Part shown: positions 9,023-17,814 of the stretch, in pieces
How the letters are laid out: each line of letters opens with the position of its first letter
Numbering within the stretch: position 1 is the stretch's first letter
Assembly: GCA_016927475.1 (NCBI GenBank)
Contig: JAFGMO010000096.1
Location: 1 to 52,310 of the forward strand
DNA: 52,310 bases
Source: Candidatus Aminicenantota bacterium
Lineage (GTDB): Bacteria; Acidobacteriota; Aminicenantia; Aminicenantales; Aminicenantaceae
Reading direction: 5' to 3'
Position numbers and translations under genes: made by a program
The notes under the pieces: model-generated
What the model saw: the letters and a program-made list of their open reading frames with translations, nothing else
Told to the model about the DNA's origin: nothing
Database searches by the model: none

Positions 9023-9626
9023 CTGCCAGCCCTCCTCTGATCAAAGTCATGGCCTCAGCCCGGGTGGCGCTGCTGCTGCGAAAAGAGCCCCGAACGGCCG
9101 AAGTAACGGTAACGGATTTAGGTTTTTTGGCTCCTCGCATGGACATGCACATGTGTTCCGCCTCGATAACGACAAGAACACCGAGGGGTTTTAGGTGTTC
9201 ATCGATGAGGTCGGCAATCTCTTTTGTCAAACGTTCCTGGACCTGGAGTCTTCGGGACATGATGTCGATGACGCGGGCGATTTTGCTCAGCCCGACGATA
9301 CGCCCGCCTTTGGGAATGTATGCCACATGAGCCAGTCCGGCGAAGGGGAGAAGGTGATGTTCGCACATTGAGTAAAGGGGGATGTTCTTGATGAGGACCA
9401 TCTCGTCGTGCTTTTCCCCCTGGATGACCTGGAGTTGTTCGGACGGTTCTTCGTTGATGCCTCCTAATATTTCCAAAAACATCTGGGCCACACGTTGAGG
9501 TGTTTTTTTGATTCCGGGACGCTTAGGGTCTTCGTCAACACCCTCCAGGATAAGTTTGACGCCCCGTTCAATCTTCTTTATATCCACTTTTTTTTCTCCT
9601 GACGGCCGGCGGTTTTGATTCTCCAT
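9006..9626 (-). CDS. folE: GTP cyclohydrolase I
   Basis: Converts GTP to 7,8-dihydroneopterin triphosphate, the entry to folate and pterin or queuosine precursors. [10 protein letters not shown] gives the zinc ligand Cys88 and neighbouring histidines, and the [11 protein letters not shown] segment gives the second zinc Cys at 160. The length of about 206 residues is normal. The ATG at 9626 is chosen; a TTG one codon upstream is possible. An AGGAGGG site lies 11-14 bases upstream, inside the larC coding region, so folE starts within the last ~20 codons of larC. It is unusual to see so long an overlap with a strong ribosome site. A queA gene for queuosine lies 8 kb away. Confidence 0.96.
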   Translation of the reverse strand: MENQNRRPSGEKKVDIKKIERGVKLILEGVDEDPKRPGIKKTPQRVAQMFLEILGGINEEPSEQLQVIQGEKHDEMVLIKNIPLYSMCEHHLLPFAGLAHVAYIPKGGRIVGLSKIARVIDIMSRRLQVQERLTKEIADLIDEHLKPLGVLVVIEAEHMCMSMRGAKKPKSVTVTSAVRGSFRSSSATRAEAMTLIRGGLAGGKDF

Positions 9627-10803
9627 CAATCGCTTTTTTCCCTCCTTTATAAGCGTTTACCGCGAGGCGAATGATTTCCTTAAGAGGAACATCTTTTTTT
9701 TTGGCCAATTGCCGGCAGTTGTCAAATTCAGGTTGGGCGCTTACTTCTTGTCCTTCAAAAAAGGACACTTTGACGGAGACCTTCTCACCAAGTACGGATA
9801 CCTTTTTTATCTCCCTTCGAAGCACCCTCCTTTCCACCGGATGAAAGCGTACGCCGATAGAGCTGGTTTCGCGGAAAAGCAAACCGATCAAGGTGTCTAT
9901 TTTATCAATCTCGCTCAGAACGGTCAATTTTGTTCCCAGCCTGTTTTTTTTCATGGTTATGGGGGTCAAAAAAACATCCAGGGCACCGAGTTCGAGGGCC
10001 CGGTCAAAAAAATGGGCGAGAACCTGCGGATTGCTGTCATCGATGTTGGCTTCGATAACATAGATTTTTTTCCCCGGTTCGAAATATGAGGCGTCGCCGG
10101 AAAAAATGCGAAGGATGTTGGCCATATGGGGAAAATCACGGCTTCCTGCTCCGTATCCGATCCGGTCGTAACAAATCTCCGGGAAAGGGATGAATTTTTC
10201 GGCAAGTGTTGAAACCAGGGCCGCGCCTGTAGGCGTAACCAGTTCTTCATTGACCCAGGCTGAATAAACGGGTACGTTTTTTAAAAGTTCTCCCACGGCC
10301 GGCGGTGGAACGGGGAGGATGCCGTGGGCGGCTTTGACCCAGCCTGTTCCGACATTAAGCGGTGAACAGATTAAGGGGTTCAGCTCCAGTTTTTCGATGA
10401 GGTAGCATGTCCCGATGATATCGACAAGGGCGTCATCGGCTCCCGCCTCATGCAGGTGGGCTTTTTCAAAGGTATGTCCGTGCACCTTGGCTTCAGCGGT
10501 GAGTAGATTCTTGAAAACAGCCCGGGCATTTTTTTTGACTTCAGGGGAAAAGGGAATGCCTTCAATGAAGGTCTCGATATCTTTCCATTTCCGGGCTTTA
10601 GAGCTCTTTCCCTCGATTGCGACTTCCACTTTGAGGGCCCTGAGGGCGCCGCGTTTGGTTTCCCGAATGGTGATCTTGACCGGAAGGCCTAATGACTTTA
10701 TGGCCTTATTGAATTTTTCATGAGGATAGTCCAGGTCCAGCAAGGCCCCCAGGAGCATGTCTCCGCTGACCCCGGCCGATGCATCGAGATAGGCATATTT
10801 CAT
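9568..10803 (-). CDS. larC: Nickel-pincer cofactor insertion protein LarC
   Basis: LarC family (formerly DUF111) members insert nickel into pyridinium-3,5-bisthiocarboxylic acid mononucleotide, making the nickel-pincer cofactor of lactate racemase and related enzymes. Seen: N-terminal [20 protein letters not shown], the [14 protein letters not shown] segment, and the C-terminal [15 protein letters not shown] and [14 protein letters not shown] segments. The length of 411 residues is right for a single-frame LarC; some species need a frameshift between two parts, this one does not. No larA, larB or larE is in the window. It follows the sirtuin gene by 4 bases and its end overlaps folE by 59 bases. 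Confidence 0.93.
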   Translation of the reverse strand: MKYAYLDASAGVSGDMLLGALLDLDYPHEKFNKAIKSLGLPVKITIRETKRGALRALKVEVAIEGKSSKARKWKDIETFIEGIPFSPEVKKNARAVFKNLLTAEAKVHGHTFEKAHLHEAGADDALVDIIGTCYLIEKLELNPLICSPLNVGTGWVKAAHGILPVPPPAVGELLKNVPVYSAWVNEELVTPTGAALVSTLAEKFIPFPEICYDRIGYGAGSRDFPHMANILRIFSGDASYFEPGKKIYVIEANIDDSNPQVLAHFFDRALELGALDVFLTPITMKKNRLGTKLTVLSEIDKIDTLIGLLFRETSSIGVRFHPVERRVLRREIKKVSVLGEKVSVKVSFFEGQEVSAQPEFDNCRQLAKKKDVPLKEIIRLAVNAYKGGKKAIDGESKPPAVRRKKSGYKED

Positions 10804-10807
10804 GGTT

Positions 10808-11557
10808 TTATTCCTTTAAAGCCTTGTCAATCATGGGCAGGATTTCTCCCGCTTTGCCAAGGAACGAAAAATTCGCCGAAGATGTTAGGGGGGTTGGTTC
10901 AAGGTTTATTTCCACGACCTTGGCCCCCTCTTCCAATGCATGAAAAGGAAGAGAGGCGGCAGGCTGGACCACGGTTGAACTGCCGATGACGAATAAAACC
11001 TCACAGGTTTCAGCCCTGCGGAATGCTTCATGGATCACTTCGGTTGGAAGGCTTTCTCCGAACCAGACGACATGAGGCCGGAGAAGGGCCCCGCATTTTG
11101 GACAAAGGGGGGGGATTTCTTTCAGGGGGGCATCAAAGTTCTCCATAACCGTTTCTTTTTGGGTACAGCGGACCTTCCAGATATTGCCGTGAAGCTCAAG
11201 GATGTTCCGGGATCCGGCCTTGGCATGCAGGCCGTCGATATTCTGAGTAATGAGAGTAAATTCGGGATAGAGCTTTTCCCATTCGGCGAGAACAAAATGT
11301 CCCGGGTTGGGGGATTTTCCACCGATAATGCCTCGCCGCCAGTCATACCATTCCCAAACCAGCTTAGGGTCACGCATGAAGGCGTTGGGTGTGGCCAGTT
11401 CCTCGGCCCGGAATTGTTTCCAAAGGCCGTCCTTTCCCCTGAATGTGGGAATGCCCGATTCGGCGGATATGCCCGCCCCTGTGGAAACAGCGATGCTATG
11501 GACTTCCTTGAGCAGGCTGACCAACGCCCTCACATTTTCCTTTTGATTCACTTTCAT
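10808..11557 (-). CDS. cobB: Sirtuin NAD-dependent protein deacylase, SIRT5/CobB type
   Basis: Sir2 family enzyme that removes acyl groups from lysines using NAD. GAGISAESGIPTFR at 27-40 is the NAD-binding loop, TQNIDGLH follows, and catalytic His123 is in ELHGN. Tyr71 and Arg74 in WYDWRR match the Tyr-x-x-Arg pair that recognises succinyl/malonyl lysine in SIRT5 and CobB, so desuccinylase activity is likely. The zinc region has one Cys in the first half (VRCTQKE) and CPKCG in the second, the reduced pattern also present in CobB. First gene of the larC-folE-metG run. Start by family alignment. Confidence 0.94.
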   Translation of the reverse strand: MKVNQKENVRALVSLLKEVHSIAVSTGAGISAESGIPTFRGKDGLWKQFRAEELATPNAFMRDPKLVWEWYDWRRGIIGGKSPNPGHFVLAEWEKLYPEFTLITQNIDGLHAKAGSRNILELHGNIWKVRCTQKETVMENFDAPLKEIPPLCPKCGALLRPHVVWFGESLPTEVIHEAFRRAETCEVLFVIGSSTVVQPAASLPFHALEEGAKVVEINLEPTPLTSSANFSFLGKAGEILPMIDKALKE

Positions 11558-11609
11558 TCCCTTCGCCCCATAGAATATAGCTTTCCGGAATAAAAATCAA
11601 TTTGGATTC

Positions 11610-11863
11610 GGGGTCGGACCGTGCTAAATTATTGATATTAATACACTTAAGTAGATTTTTAGGGCAATATTAGGCCTTAATCGACCTTTTTGGGCCCCCA
11701 AAATGAATTTTTACAGGTACTCAACTACAGATAAATAGCCCATGCTTCCATACCTGCATTTCAGAGACAAATAACGCGCAGAAAATTAGGCTGAAAAAGG
11801 GAGGTTTTTGTGGAAAACTATTATAAGCACATGAAAAGAATATAATTATCCGGGCCCGACCCC
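11610..11863. repeat. Small non-coding element with GGGGTCGGACC-type ends
   Basis: The 306-base gap between the sirtuin and ATC-hydrolase genes carries GGGGTCGGACC at 11610-11620 and its inverted counterpart at 11853-11863 (11 bp, one mismatch). The interior is AT-rich with short palindromes such as TTTTTGGGCCCCCAAAA near 11688 and no coding frame. Similar ends flank IS200-like/REP-associated transposase elements in many genomes, so this is probably a MITE-like derivative. The stop codon of the next gene abuts the right end. Confidence 0.45.
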
Positions 11864-12493
11864 TTATCCGGTCCAGATATACTTATGGTTGCAGTAGTCA
11901 TCGCCCTGCATTAGTGTTTTATCCCGAATTAATTTAATTTTAGGATTGAAACCTTCTGCCCAGATATAATCACCCCAGCAAACCGCCGCATAACCAATAT
12001 CTCCCGCTTTATGTGGCAAGAAGGATTCAGCGGCAAGGCAGTCCGTCACTTTTATTTCAAATACCGTATCCGTATCTTGAATGATTTCCATGTTTAAACT
12101 GGCCTCCATTCGGGGGTCTCTGAATATACTGATGTAAGATTTGAAATCGGATTTTCCCAGCCTTTTAAGGTCATTTTTTGCTTGTTGGAGCAGCCGTTCG
12201 TCGGTTTGTTTTTTAATGAGCTCGATGACTTTTTCCTCTCCTATTTCCTTTTGTAGAAATCTGGCGAACTGAATAAAACTTCGATTTTGAAATGCGGCCA
12301 TCCGGCGGTAAGTCAATTTTGGCCCTGGTAATTCCTTGTCAAATTTATGCTTCTCCTCCTCCAGAAGAGATTTTGCAATGAAAGGCGATTTTGCAAAAAT
12401 TTTGCTTGCACCTAGGCATGAAAAAGCACAAATAGGTAATGCTTTCGTTAAAAAATCCCGTCTACATGTTTGAGTCCAACTTGGTTGTTTCAT
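11864..12493 (-). CDS. L-2-amino-thiazoline-4-carboxylate hydrolase-like protein
   Basis: The C-terminal GDDYCNHKYIW and preceding CWGDYIWAEG resemble the end of the ATC hydrolase family (PF14196), in which a GD-x-x-C-x-x-R/K segment is conserved. The N-terminus has a twin arginine (CRRDFLTKALPICAFSCLGA) followed by a hydrophobic stretch, so Tat export or anchoring is likely. True ATC hydrolase activity is proven for few members and should not be assumed. Length 209 residues. The stop codon abuts a repeat element. Base composition is AT-rich like the adjacent AraC gene, unlike the genes on either side, which suggests the pair was acquired together. Confidence 0.7.
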   Translation of the reverse strand: MKQPSWTQTCRRDFLTKALPICAFSCLGASKIFAKSPFIAKSLLEEEKHKFDKELPGPKLTYRRMAAFQNRSFIQFARFLQKEIGEEKVIELIKKQTDERLLQQAKNDLKRLGKSDFKSYISIFRDPRMEASLNMEIIQDTDTVFEIKVTDCLAAESFLPHKAGDIGYAAVCWGDYIWAEGFNPKIKLIRDKTLMQGDDYCNHKYIWTG

Positions 12494-12592
12494 AATTTTC
12501 TCCTTTTTTAAGGAATTTTCAATTTCTAAAGTAGGACAAATATGAATTTATTTCGCCTCAACTTCTGAGATGAGACTTTTTTTTTACTCTTT

Positions 12593-13717
12593 TTAATGCT
12601 GGGCTTGTACCTTCATTCCGGATTGCTTTTTATATTCTCTGGGGGTCATTCCAACATGCTTCGTGAACGCTCTATTAAAAGTGGCCTTGGAATTGAAACC
12701 CACCTCATAGAGAACCTGGGAAATGTTAAAGTTGTTTCGGCTCCTTTTGGAAAGATATCTTTTTGCTTCCTCGATACGATAGCTGTTGATAAAATCAAAA
12801 AAGTTTTGCTGATATTTTTCGTTAATCAATTGGGAAAGATGTTTGGGATGAATCTCCAGTTTCTCTGAAAGATGATTGATGGTTAGCGATGGTATAAGGT
12901 GGGGTTTTTCTGTCTCCATGAATTCCTTCAATCGGTTTATATAGAGTTGGGCGTCTTTATGGTTGAGGGTCGACCTCAAATATTTAGATTTTTCCTCGTT
13001 GCTCGAAAATAGTTTAGGTTGTGTCAATCCATAGTAAATAATAATAGTTGATACAAGGAAGTTAGCGCCGGTTATACTATCATTTAAATAAGGTATAGGG
13101 GTTCTCCATATTATTCTCACCAGGCAATTGGTTATTATCATCAACCAGATCATTCCAAAGCCTATCAGAACAAAACGCAGCCAGTTGAGGTTTATCTTTT
13201 CAGTGAAGGAAAAGGTGTTTTTTATGCTGATTGTGAATTGTTTTAGCACTTTGACCGATTTAATGGCATATATAACCAGAACCATATGGGATACGATAAG
13301 AGTTGTGGTTATTTCCCAGTAGGTGAAACGGGGGGGCGCACTGCCGAATTGTTTCAGAATAATTGAGAAGAGCAGATAAAAATGGAAAACGATGACCGGA
13401 AGCAAATGAATCCAGTCCTTTTTTCTAAAGGTGAAATCCCGGAACGCCAGCGATTTTGTATAAAAAAAGATGATGGGCCCCATTAAAAAATCCAGCGTGA
13501 ATAGGGATAGAAAAAGGGTGGGTAAGTTTACGAATAGTTTTATCTCCAAAATGGAGAAGATAGTTAATATGAAGGGTACGGCGTTAATGATGAGGAATCC
13601 TGCCAGTAATATGTTGCTGTACCGGTTTTGCCCCCTTCGCGTCAGAAGGAATAGAGAAAAAAATATCAGAAGAAATGCGGTAATGATATTCAGGATTAAT
13701 CTAATATCTAATGACAT
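12593..13717 (-). CDS. Membrane-anchored AraC-family transcriptional regulator
   Basis: The first ~230 residues contain about seven hydrophobic segments (first IILNIITAFLLIFFSLFLL). The last ~100 residues are an AraC-type double helix-turn-helix with FFDFINSYRIEEAKRYL, QVLYEVGFNSKATFNRAF and GMTPREYKKQ. This architecture is a transmembrane sensor joined directly to a DNA-binding domain, common in Bacteroidota and Acidobacteriota. The ligand is unknown. It lies 99 bases upstream of the ATC-hydrolase-like gene on the same strand and may control it. The 209 bases before its start hold a perfect 6-bp inverted repeat GGACAA-AGAG-TTGTCC near 13778-13793, which could be an operator. Confidence 0.88.
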   Translation of the reverse strand: MSLDIRLILNIITAFLLIFFSLFLLTRRGQNRYSNILLAGFLIINAVPFILTIFSILEIKLFVNLPTLFLSLFTLDFLMGPIIFFYTKSLAFRDFTFRKKDWIHLLPVIVFHFYLLFSIILKQFGSAPPRFTYWEITTTLIVSHMVLVIYAIKSVKVLKQFTISIKNTFSFTEKINLNWLRFVLIGFGMIWLMIITNCLVRIIWRTPIPYLNDSITGANFLVSTIIIYYGLTQPKLFSSNEEKSKYLRSTLNHKDAQLYINRLKEFMETEKPHLIPSLTINHLSEKLEIHPKHLSQLINEKYQQNFFDFINSYRIEEAKRYLSKRSRNNFNISQVLYEVGFNSKATFNRAFTKHVGMTPREYKKQSGMKVQAQH

Positions 13718-13885
13718 ACTATTTTTTTGTGTGCTAAGGAAAAAATTTCAGTCCCTATAAAAAATTATACGTATTCTCGGACAAAGAGTTGTCCCCATTG
13801 GATTTCGTCCTTGATTTTTTCCCGGCTAAGATTTATATCTATGTTTTAACCGTTGCTTTTCCGCAGACAATTTTGCGAAGCTTTA

Positions 13886-13899
13886 CCTGAGTTATTCAC
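13886..13899 (+). repeat. Solo terminal-repeat motif CCTGAGTTATTCAC
   Basis: This 14-mer fits the terminal inverted repeat (CCTGNNNTATTCAY) of the palindromic elements at 37143-37587 and 52080-52310, and its first 13 bases are the exact reverse complement of the right end at 37573-37587. No element body follows. It could be a remnant of excision or an unrelated site in the mtnP leader. Confidence 0.35.
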
Positions 13900-13926
13900 T
13901 TATCACAGGTTAGAGGAGGTCTTGCT

Positions 13927-14817
13927 ATGCCCAAATCTCAAAACGTGAACCTCCCGCATGCCGAAATCGGGATTCTCGGCGGTACGGGGTTGTATGAAAT
14001 CGACGGCATCGAGGCGGTTACGGAAATCAGCCTGGAAACCCCTTTCGGCAAACCATCCGACAATTATGTTTTGGGCAAACTTGAAGGGAAAAAGGTCGCT
14101 TTTCTCAGCCGGCACGGCCGGGGCCACCGGTTCCTTCCCGCCGAGATCAACTACAGGGCCAATATTTATGGTTTTAAAATACTCGGTGTCGAACGCTTGA
14201 TTTCCGCCAATTCCTGCGGTTCCCTGAAAGAGGAAATCAAACCAAGGGATATCGTTTTCTCAGACCAATTTTTTGACCGGACAAGGAGGAAAAACACATT
14301 TTTCGGAGAGGGAGCGGCGGCCCATATCGGTTTTGCCCATCCGGTCTGCGATGAACTTTCCGGTGCCCTTTATGAGGCGGGAGCTTCTTTGGGGATCCGC
14401 GTTCATAAGGGCGGAACATATATCTGCATCGAAGGGCCATCTTTTTCCACTATCGCTGAGTCTAGGATATACAGGTCGTGGGGGTGTGATGTCATAGGAA
14501 TGACCAGTGCCACTGAAGCCAAGCTCAGCCGGGAGGCTGAGATCTGCTACGCAACGATGAGCCTGGTAACGGATTATGATGTCTGGCATGAGATCGAAGA
14601 AACGGTTTCCGTAGAGCTTATCCTGGAAAACATGCGTCAAAATATCGACCATGCCAAATCCATCATCAAAAAAACCCTAGCCGGTCTTCCTTCAACGCGG
14701 AGCGGAGCCTGCGATTGCGCCCAGGCCGTAAAAAATTGTATCGTCACCCGGCCCGACCTCATTTCCGAGGCCACAAAAAGCAAGCTTTACCCCATTATTG
14801 GAAAATATCTGGACTGA
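13927..14817 (+). CDS. mtnP: S-methyl-5'-thioadenosine phosphorylase
   Basis: Cleaves methylthioadenosine with phosphate into adenine and methylthioribose-1-phosphate, salvaging the by-product of polyamine and quorum-signal synthesis. GILGGTGLYEI at 15-25 is the phosphate-binding N-terminus, SRHGRGHRFLP at 61-71 and NSCGSLK follow, and CIEGPSFST and EIGMTSATEAKLSREAE-like segments (here VIGMTSATEAKLSREA) are the purine/ribose site. Length 296 is usual. AGAGGAGG precedes the ATG. It is followed after 26 bases by a PfkB kinase and then tryptophanase on the same strand. Inosine or guanosine phosphorylase activity is a less likely alternative. Confidence 0.95.
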   Translation: MPKSQNVNLPHAEIGILGGTGLYEIDGIEAVTEISLETPFGKPSDNYVLGKLEGKKVAFLSRHGRGHRFLPAEINYRANIYGFKILGVERLISANSCGSLKEEIKPRDIVFSDQFFDRTRRKNTFFGEGAAAHIGFAHPVCDELSGALYEAGASLGIRVHKGGTYICIEGPSFSTIAESRIYRSWGCDVIGMTSATEAKLSREAEICYATMSLVTDYDVWHEIEETVSVELILENMRQNIDHAKSIIKKTLAGLPSTRSGACDCAQAVKNCIVTRPDLISEATKSKLYPIIGKYLD

Positions 14818-14843
14818 GCGTTCAATCTTACAGAGGTGACCAA

Positions 14844-15743
14844 ATGAGTCTTGTCATTATCGGAACGTTCAATATCGATACTATCGAAACTCCTCAAGTA
14901 CGCAAAGAAAGGATTGCCGGAGGATCGGGAACTTATGCCGCTCTGGCGGCCAGTTTTTTTACTCAGCCCGGGATCGTTGGCGTTATCGGAGAAGATTTTC
15001 CCGGTGAGATTCTGGATATTTTCAAAGAGAAAAAAATCGATACCCATGGATTGGAGACAAGGAAAGGAAAGACTTTTTTTTGGGAAGGACGGTATGGAGA
15101 TGATCCCAACCAGAGAACGACATTGAAGACGGAGATCAATGTTCTTCATGGCTACGAACCCCGGATTCCTGTCGAATACAAAAAGGCGGACATTATTTTC
15201 CTGGCGAATATCGATCCCGACCTTCAGGAAGACATCCTGGACCAGGCTGAAAATCCTCAATTGGTTGCCATGGATACGATGAATTTTTGGATCAACAAAA
15301 AACCCGACGCCCTGCTTCGTGTTCTCAGACGGGTGAATATTTTTTTCGCCAATGACGAAGAAGTCAAAATGCTGGTCAGGGAAGCCAACCTTGTTGCGAT
15401 CGGGCGTCAGCTTTTGACAAAAGGTCCCAAATTATCCGTCATCAAAAAGGGAGAACATGGAGTCCTTATTCTCGATGAAAAATTTGTGTGTGCTATCCCC
15501 GCTTTTCCCAGCGAGTGTGTTGTCGATCCGACTGGCGCCGGAGACTGTTTCGCCGGCGGATTTTTGGGCTATTTAGATAAAGTGCGTTCTTGTGAAGAGG
15601 CGGATGTCCGTCGGGCTGCGGTCTATGGAACCGTCATGGCATCTTTCGCCATAGAAGACTTCGGCATCGACCGCTTCCGGACTTTAACGTTTTCTGAAAT
15701 CGAAGAAAGGTATGAGGCGTTTCGAAAATTGGTTTCTTTTTAA
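14844..15743 (+). CDS. PfkB-family sugar/nucleoside kinase
   Basis: Ribokinase-like fold: N-terminal GTFNIDTIETP...AGGSGTYAALAASFF and C-terminal DPTGAGDCFAGGFLGYL, where GAGD holds the catalytic aspartate and anion hole. The ATG at 14844 is chosen because AGAGGTGA lies just upstream; a longer frame reading back into mtnP has no support. About 299 residues. Neighbouring MTA phosphorylase suggests a nucleoside- or methylthioribose-related substrate, but the sequence does not define it. It probably shares a transcript with mtnP. Confidence 0.88.
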   Translation: MSLVIIGTFNIDTIETPQVRKERIAGGSGTYAALAASFFTQPGIVGVIGEDFPGEILDIFKEKKIDTHGLETRKGKTFFWEGRYGDDPNQRTTLKTEINVLHGYEPRIPVEYKKADIIFLANIDPDLQEDILDQAENPQLVAMDTMNFWINKKPDALLRVLRRVNIFFANDEEVKMLVREANLVAIGRQLLTKGPKLSVIKKGEHGVLILDEKFVCAIPAFPSECVVDPTGAGDCFAGGFLGYLDKVRSCEEADVRRAAVYGTVMASFAIEDFGIDRFRTLTFSEIEERYEAFRKLVSF

Positions 15744-15802
15744 CCGCGGGATTCTTTAAATGGATTGTTTTTTGTGCGAGGGTAGTCCTTTAGGAGGTAA
15801 TA

Positions 15803-17188
15803 ATGGCTGATATAAAAATACCTGTGGAACCATATAAAATAAAAATGGTTGAGCCCATCAAAAAAACAACGCGAAATGAACGTGACCGGATATTAAAAAA
15901 AGCGGGCTTGAATATCTTTAATATTCCATCGGAAAATGTTTACATTGACCTTCTCACAGACAGCGGGACTTCCGCCATGAGTGATGCCCAGTGGGCATCG
16001 ATGATGGTTGGGGACGAATCTTATGCCGGCGCCAGGAGTTTTTTTCATTTTGAAAAGGCCGTCAAAAACATTTTCGGTTTCAAGCATGTGATTCCAACGC
16101 ACCAGGGAAGGGCGGCGGAAAGGATCCTTTTTCAGACCCTTCTTCAAGAAGGCGATCATGTTGTCAACAACATTCATTTTGACACCACCCGGGCCAACAT
16201 CGAGGTAAGAAATGCCCATGCCGACAATCTGGTCATTCAAGAGGCTTATGATCCGGATACGGATTATCCCTTCAAAGGAAACATGGATGTGAAAAAATTG
16301 GCATCCTTTTTGAAGGAAAAAAGAAAAGGAAATATTCCCCTGGTTATGATAACCATTACCAACAACAGCGGCGGCGGGCAGCCAGTTTCCCTGGCCAACA
16401 TTCAGGAAGTCAGCCGTATTTGCCACAGCCAAGGCGTACCTTTCTTTTTTGATGCCTGCCGTTTTGCCGAAAACGCCTATTTTATCAAAAAGCGGGAGAA
16501 GAGCTACCGGGATATATCGATTTTGGACATTTCGCGAGAGATGTTTTCTCTTGTTGACGGAGCGACCATGAGCGCTAAAAAGGATGCGCTGGTCAATATC
16601 GGGGGTTTCATTACACTGAATGATGACAGCCTGGCCCAAGAGCTCAAAAAAACGCTTATTATCGGGGAAGGATTCCCGACCTATGGAGGGTTGGCCGGAA
16701 GGGATCTGGAGGCCATAGCCCAAGGTTTAACGGAAATCGTCGAGGAGGACTATCTGGAACACCGGATCGGCCAGGTGCAGTATTTGGGAGAGCTTCTAAA
16801 AAAGGAGGGGATTCCCGTTTTTCAGCCTGTTGGAGGACATGCCGTCTACCTTTTAGCTGATAAATTTTTGCCCCATATTCCCAGGTCTCAATATCCGGGA
16901 TGGGCCCTGACTGTGGCTCTATACCGCGAATCCGGGATCCGTGCCGTGGAAGTCGGAGGAGTAATGTTCGCCGAAAAAGATGAGCGAACGGGCAAGGAGC
17001 GTTATCCGGAACTGGAGATGGTCCGGTTGGCCGTGCCGAGAAGGGTTTATACCCAGTCACATCTTCAGTATACAGCCGAGGCGCTGATTCGTCTTTACTG
17101 GGAACGGGAAAAGGTCAAGGGGCTGAAGATTGTTTATGAGCCGGAGCACTTGCGGCACTTCACCGCCCGTTTTGAAGAAGTGAAATAA
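15803..17188 (+). CDS. tnaA: Tryptophanase (tryptophan indole-lyase)
   Basis: PLP enzyme of the tryptophanase/tyrosine phenol-lyase family that splits an aromatic amino acid into pyruvate, ammonia and indole (or phenol). Seen: IDLLTDSGTSAMSD (48-61), PTHQGRAAE (98-106), SAKKDALVNIGG with PLP lysine at 259/260, and LRHFTARF near the end. Three positions point to tryptophanase rather than tyrosine phenol-lyase: FDTT with Asp127, GIRAVEVG without the TPL arginine, and His452 in RHFTAR where TPL has Phe. Length 461 is normal. AGGAGG precedes the ATG. There is no visible tnaC-type leader. It would supply pyruvate to fermentation together with the iorAB genes 20 kb away. Confidence 0.93.
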   Translation: MADIKIPVEPYKIKMVEPIKKTTRNERDRILKKAGLNIFNIPSENVYIDLLTDSGTSAMSDAQWASMMVGDESYAGARSFFHFEKAVKNIFGFKHVIPTHQGRAAERILFQTLLQEGDHVVNNIHFDTTRANIEVRNAHADNLVIQEAYDPDTDYPFKGNMDVKKLASFLKEKRKGNIPLVMITITNNSGGGQPVSLANIQEVSRICHSQGVPFFFDACRFAENAYFIKKREKSYRDISILDISREMFSLVDGATMSAKKDALVNIGGFITLNDDSLAQELKKTLIIGEGFPTYGGLAGRDLEAIAQGLTEIVEEDYLEHRIGQVQYLGELLKKEGIPVFQPVGGHAVYLLADKFLPHIPRSQYPGWALTVALYRESGIRAVEVGGVMFAEKDERTGKERYPELEMVRLAVPRRVYTQSHLQYTAEALIRLYWEREKVKGLKIVYEPEHLRHFTARFEEVK

Positions 17189-17369
17189 TTTTCTCTTATG
17201 ACGCTTCTTCTTGAAAATGGTTAGGGAAGATGCTTCACTTTCAACACTGCCGGCAGAAGTGATTAAGTGGCATATATTATAAGAGTATCTGTTTGTGCCG
17301 GCCATATTTAAGAATTTTTCATGCGCATGCGCACCCGCGAACGATGAAAATGATTGCCTGTAATCCTGG

Positions 17370-17392
17370 ATCACCCGGATGAACCGGGTGAT
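17370..17392 (+). terminator. Hairpin terminator after tnaA
   Basis: A perfect 9-bp stem (ATCACCCGG / CCGGGTGAT) with a 5-base loop is followed by a T-rich stretch. It lies between convergent tnaA and the small gene at 17425, so it may end both transcripts. Confidence 0.6.
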
Positions 17393-17424
17393 GACTGTTG
17401 TTATTTTCTAGGTAATAATGCAGG

Positions 17425-17769
17425 TTATTTGATGCGGTAGAACCACATCAGCGGGAGCCAGAGCTGGTGGCCGTAGGGGAGTGCCTTATGGTTTACCAGA
17501 ATTTCGGTGTCCTCCCATTCATGAATGATGTTGAACAGCTCAAAAAGTTCGTCGACATCGTCGGGCGTGAAGTCCGTGATGTGTCTTTTCCATTCTCCTT
17601 CGCCATCTTCCCGGTATGTGGGATTACGGCGGGCGATTTCAACGGCTTCTTTGTAAGAAGGGGAGATTTTATACCGAAAAATGAGGGTAATGGTGAAAAT
17701 CTTGGCCTTTGTACTGGGATGGAGGATGCTGTTCAGCCTGGCCTCCTGTGTCCGGTCGTCCGTGCTCAT
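17425..17769 (-). CDS. Hypothetical 114-residue protein
   Basis: Not recognised. The protein is acidic and soluble, with an FTPDDVDELFELFNIIHEWEDTEILVNHK core and a tryptophan-rich end (HQLWLPLMWFYRI). AAGGAG lies 4 bases before the ATG, which supports translation. It sits 45 bases upstream of queA on the same strand, reading first out of a terminator-like hairpin, but no functional link can be inferred. Confidence 0.6.
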   Translation of the reverse strand: MSTDDRTQEARLNSILHPSTKAKIFTITLIFRYKISPSYKEAVEIARRNPTYREDGEGEWKRHITDFTPDDVDELFELFNIIHEWEDTEILVNHKALPYGHQLWLPLMWFYRIK

Positions 17770-17814
17770 GATGCTCCTTATTTTATCATAAAAACCGGTC
17801 TTACCAAACCTCTG

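Noticed and set aside
8411..9040. 209-codon plus-strand frame opposite metG
   Set aside because: Antisense to conserved metG residues, no ribosome site and no recognisable domain.
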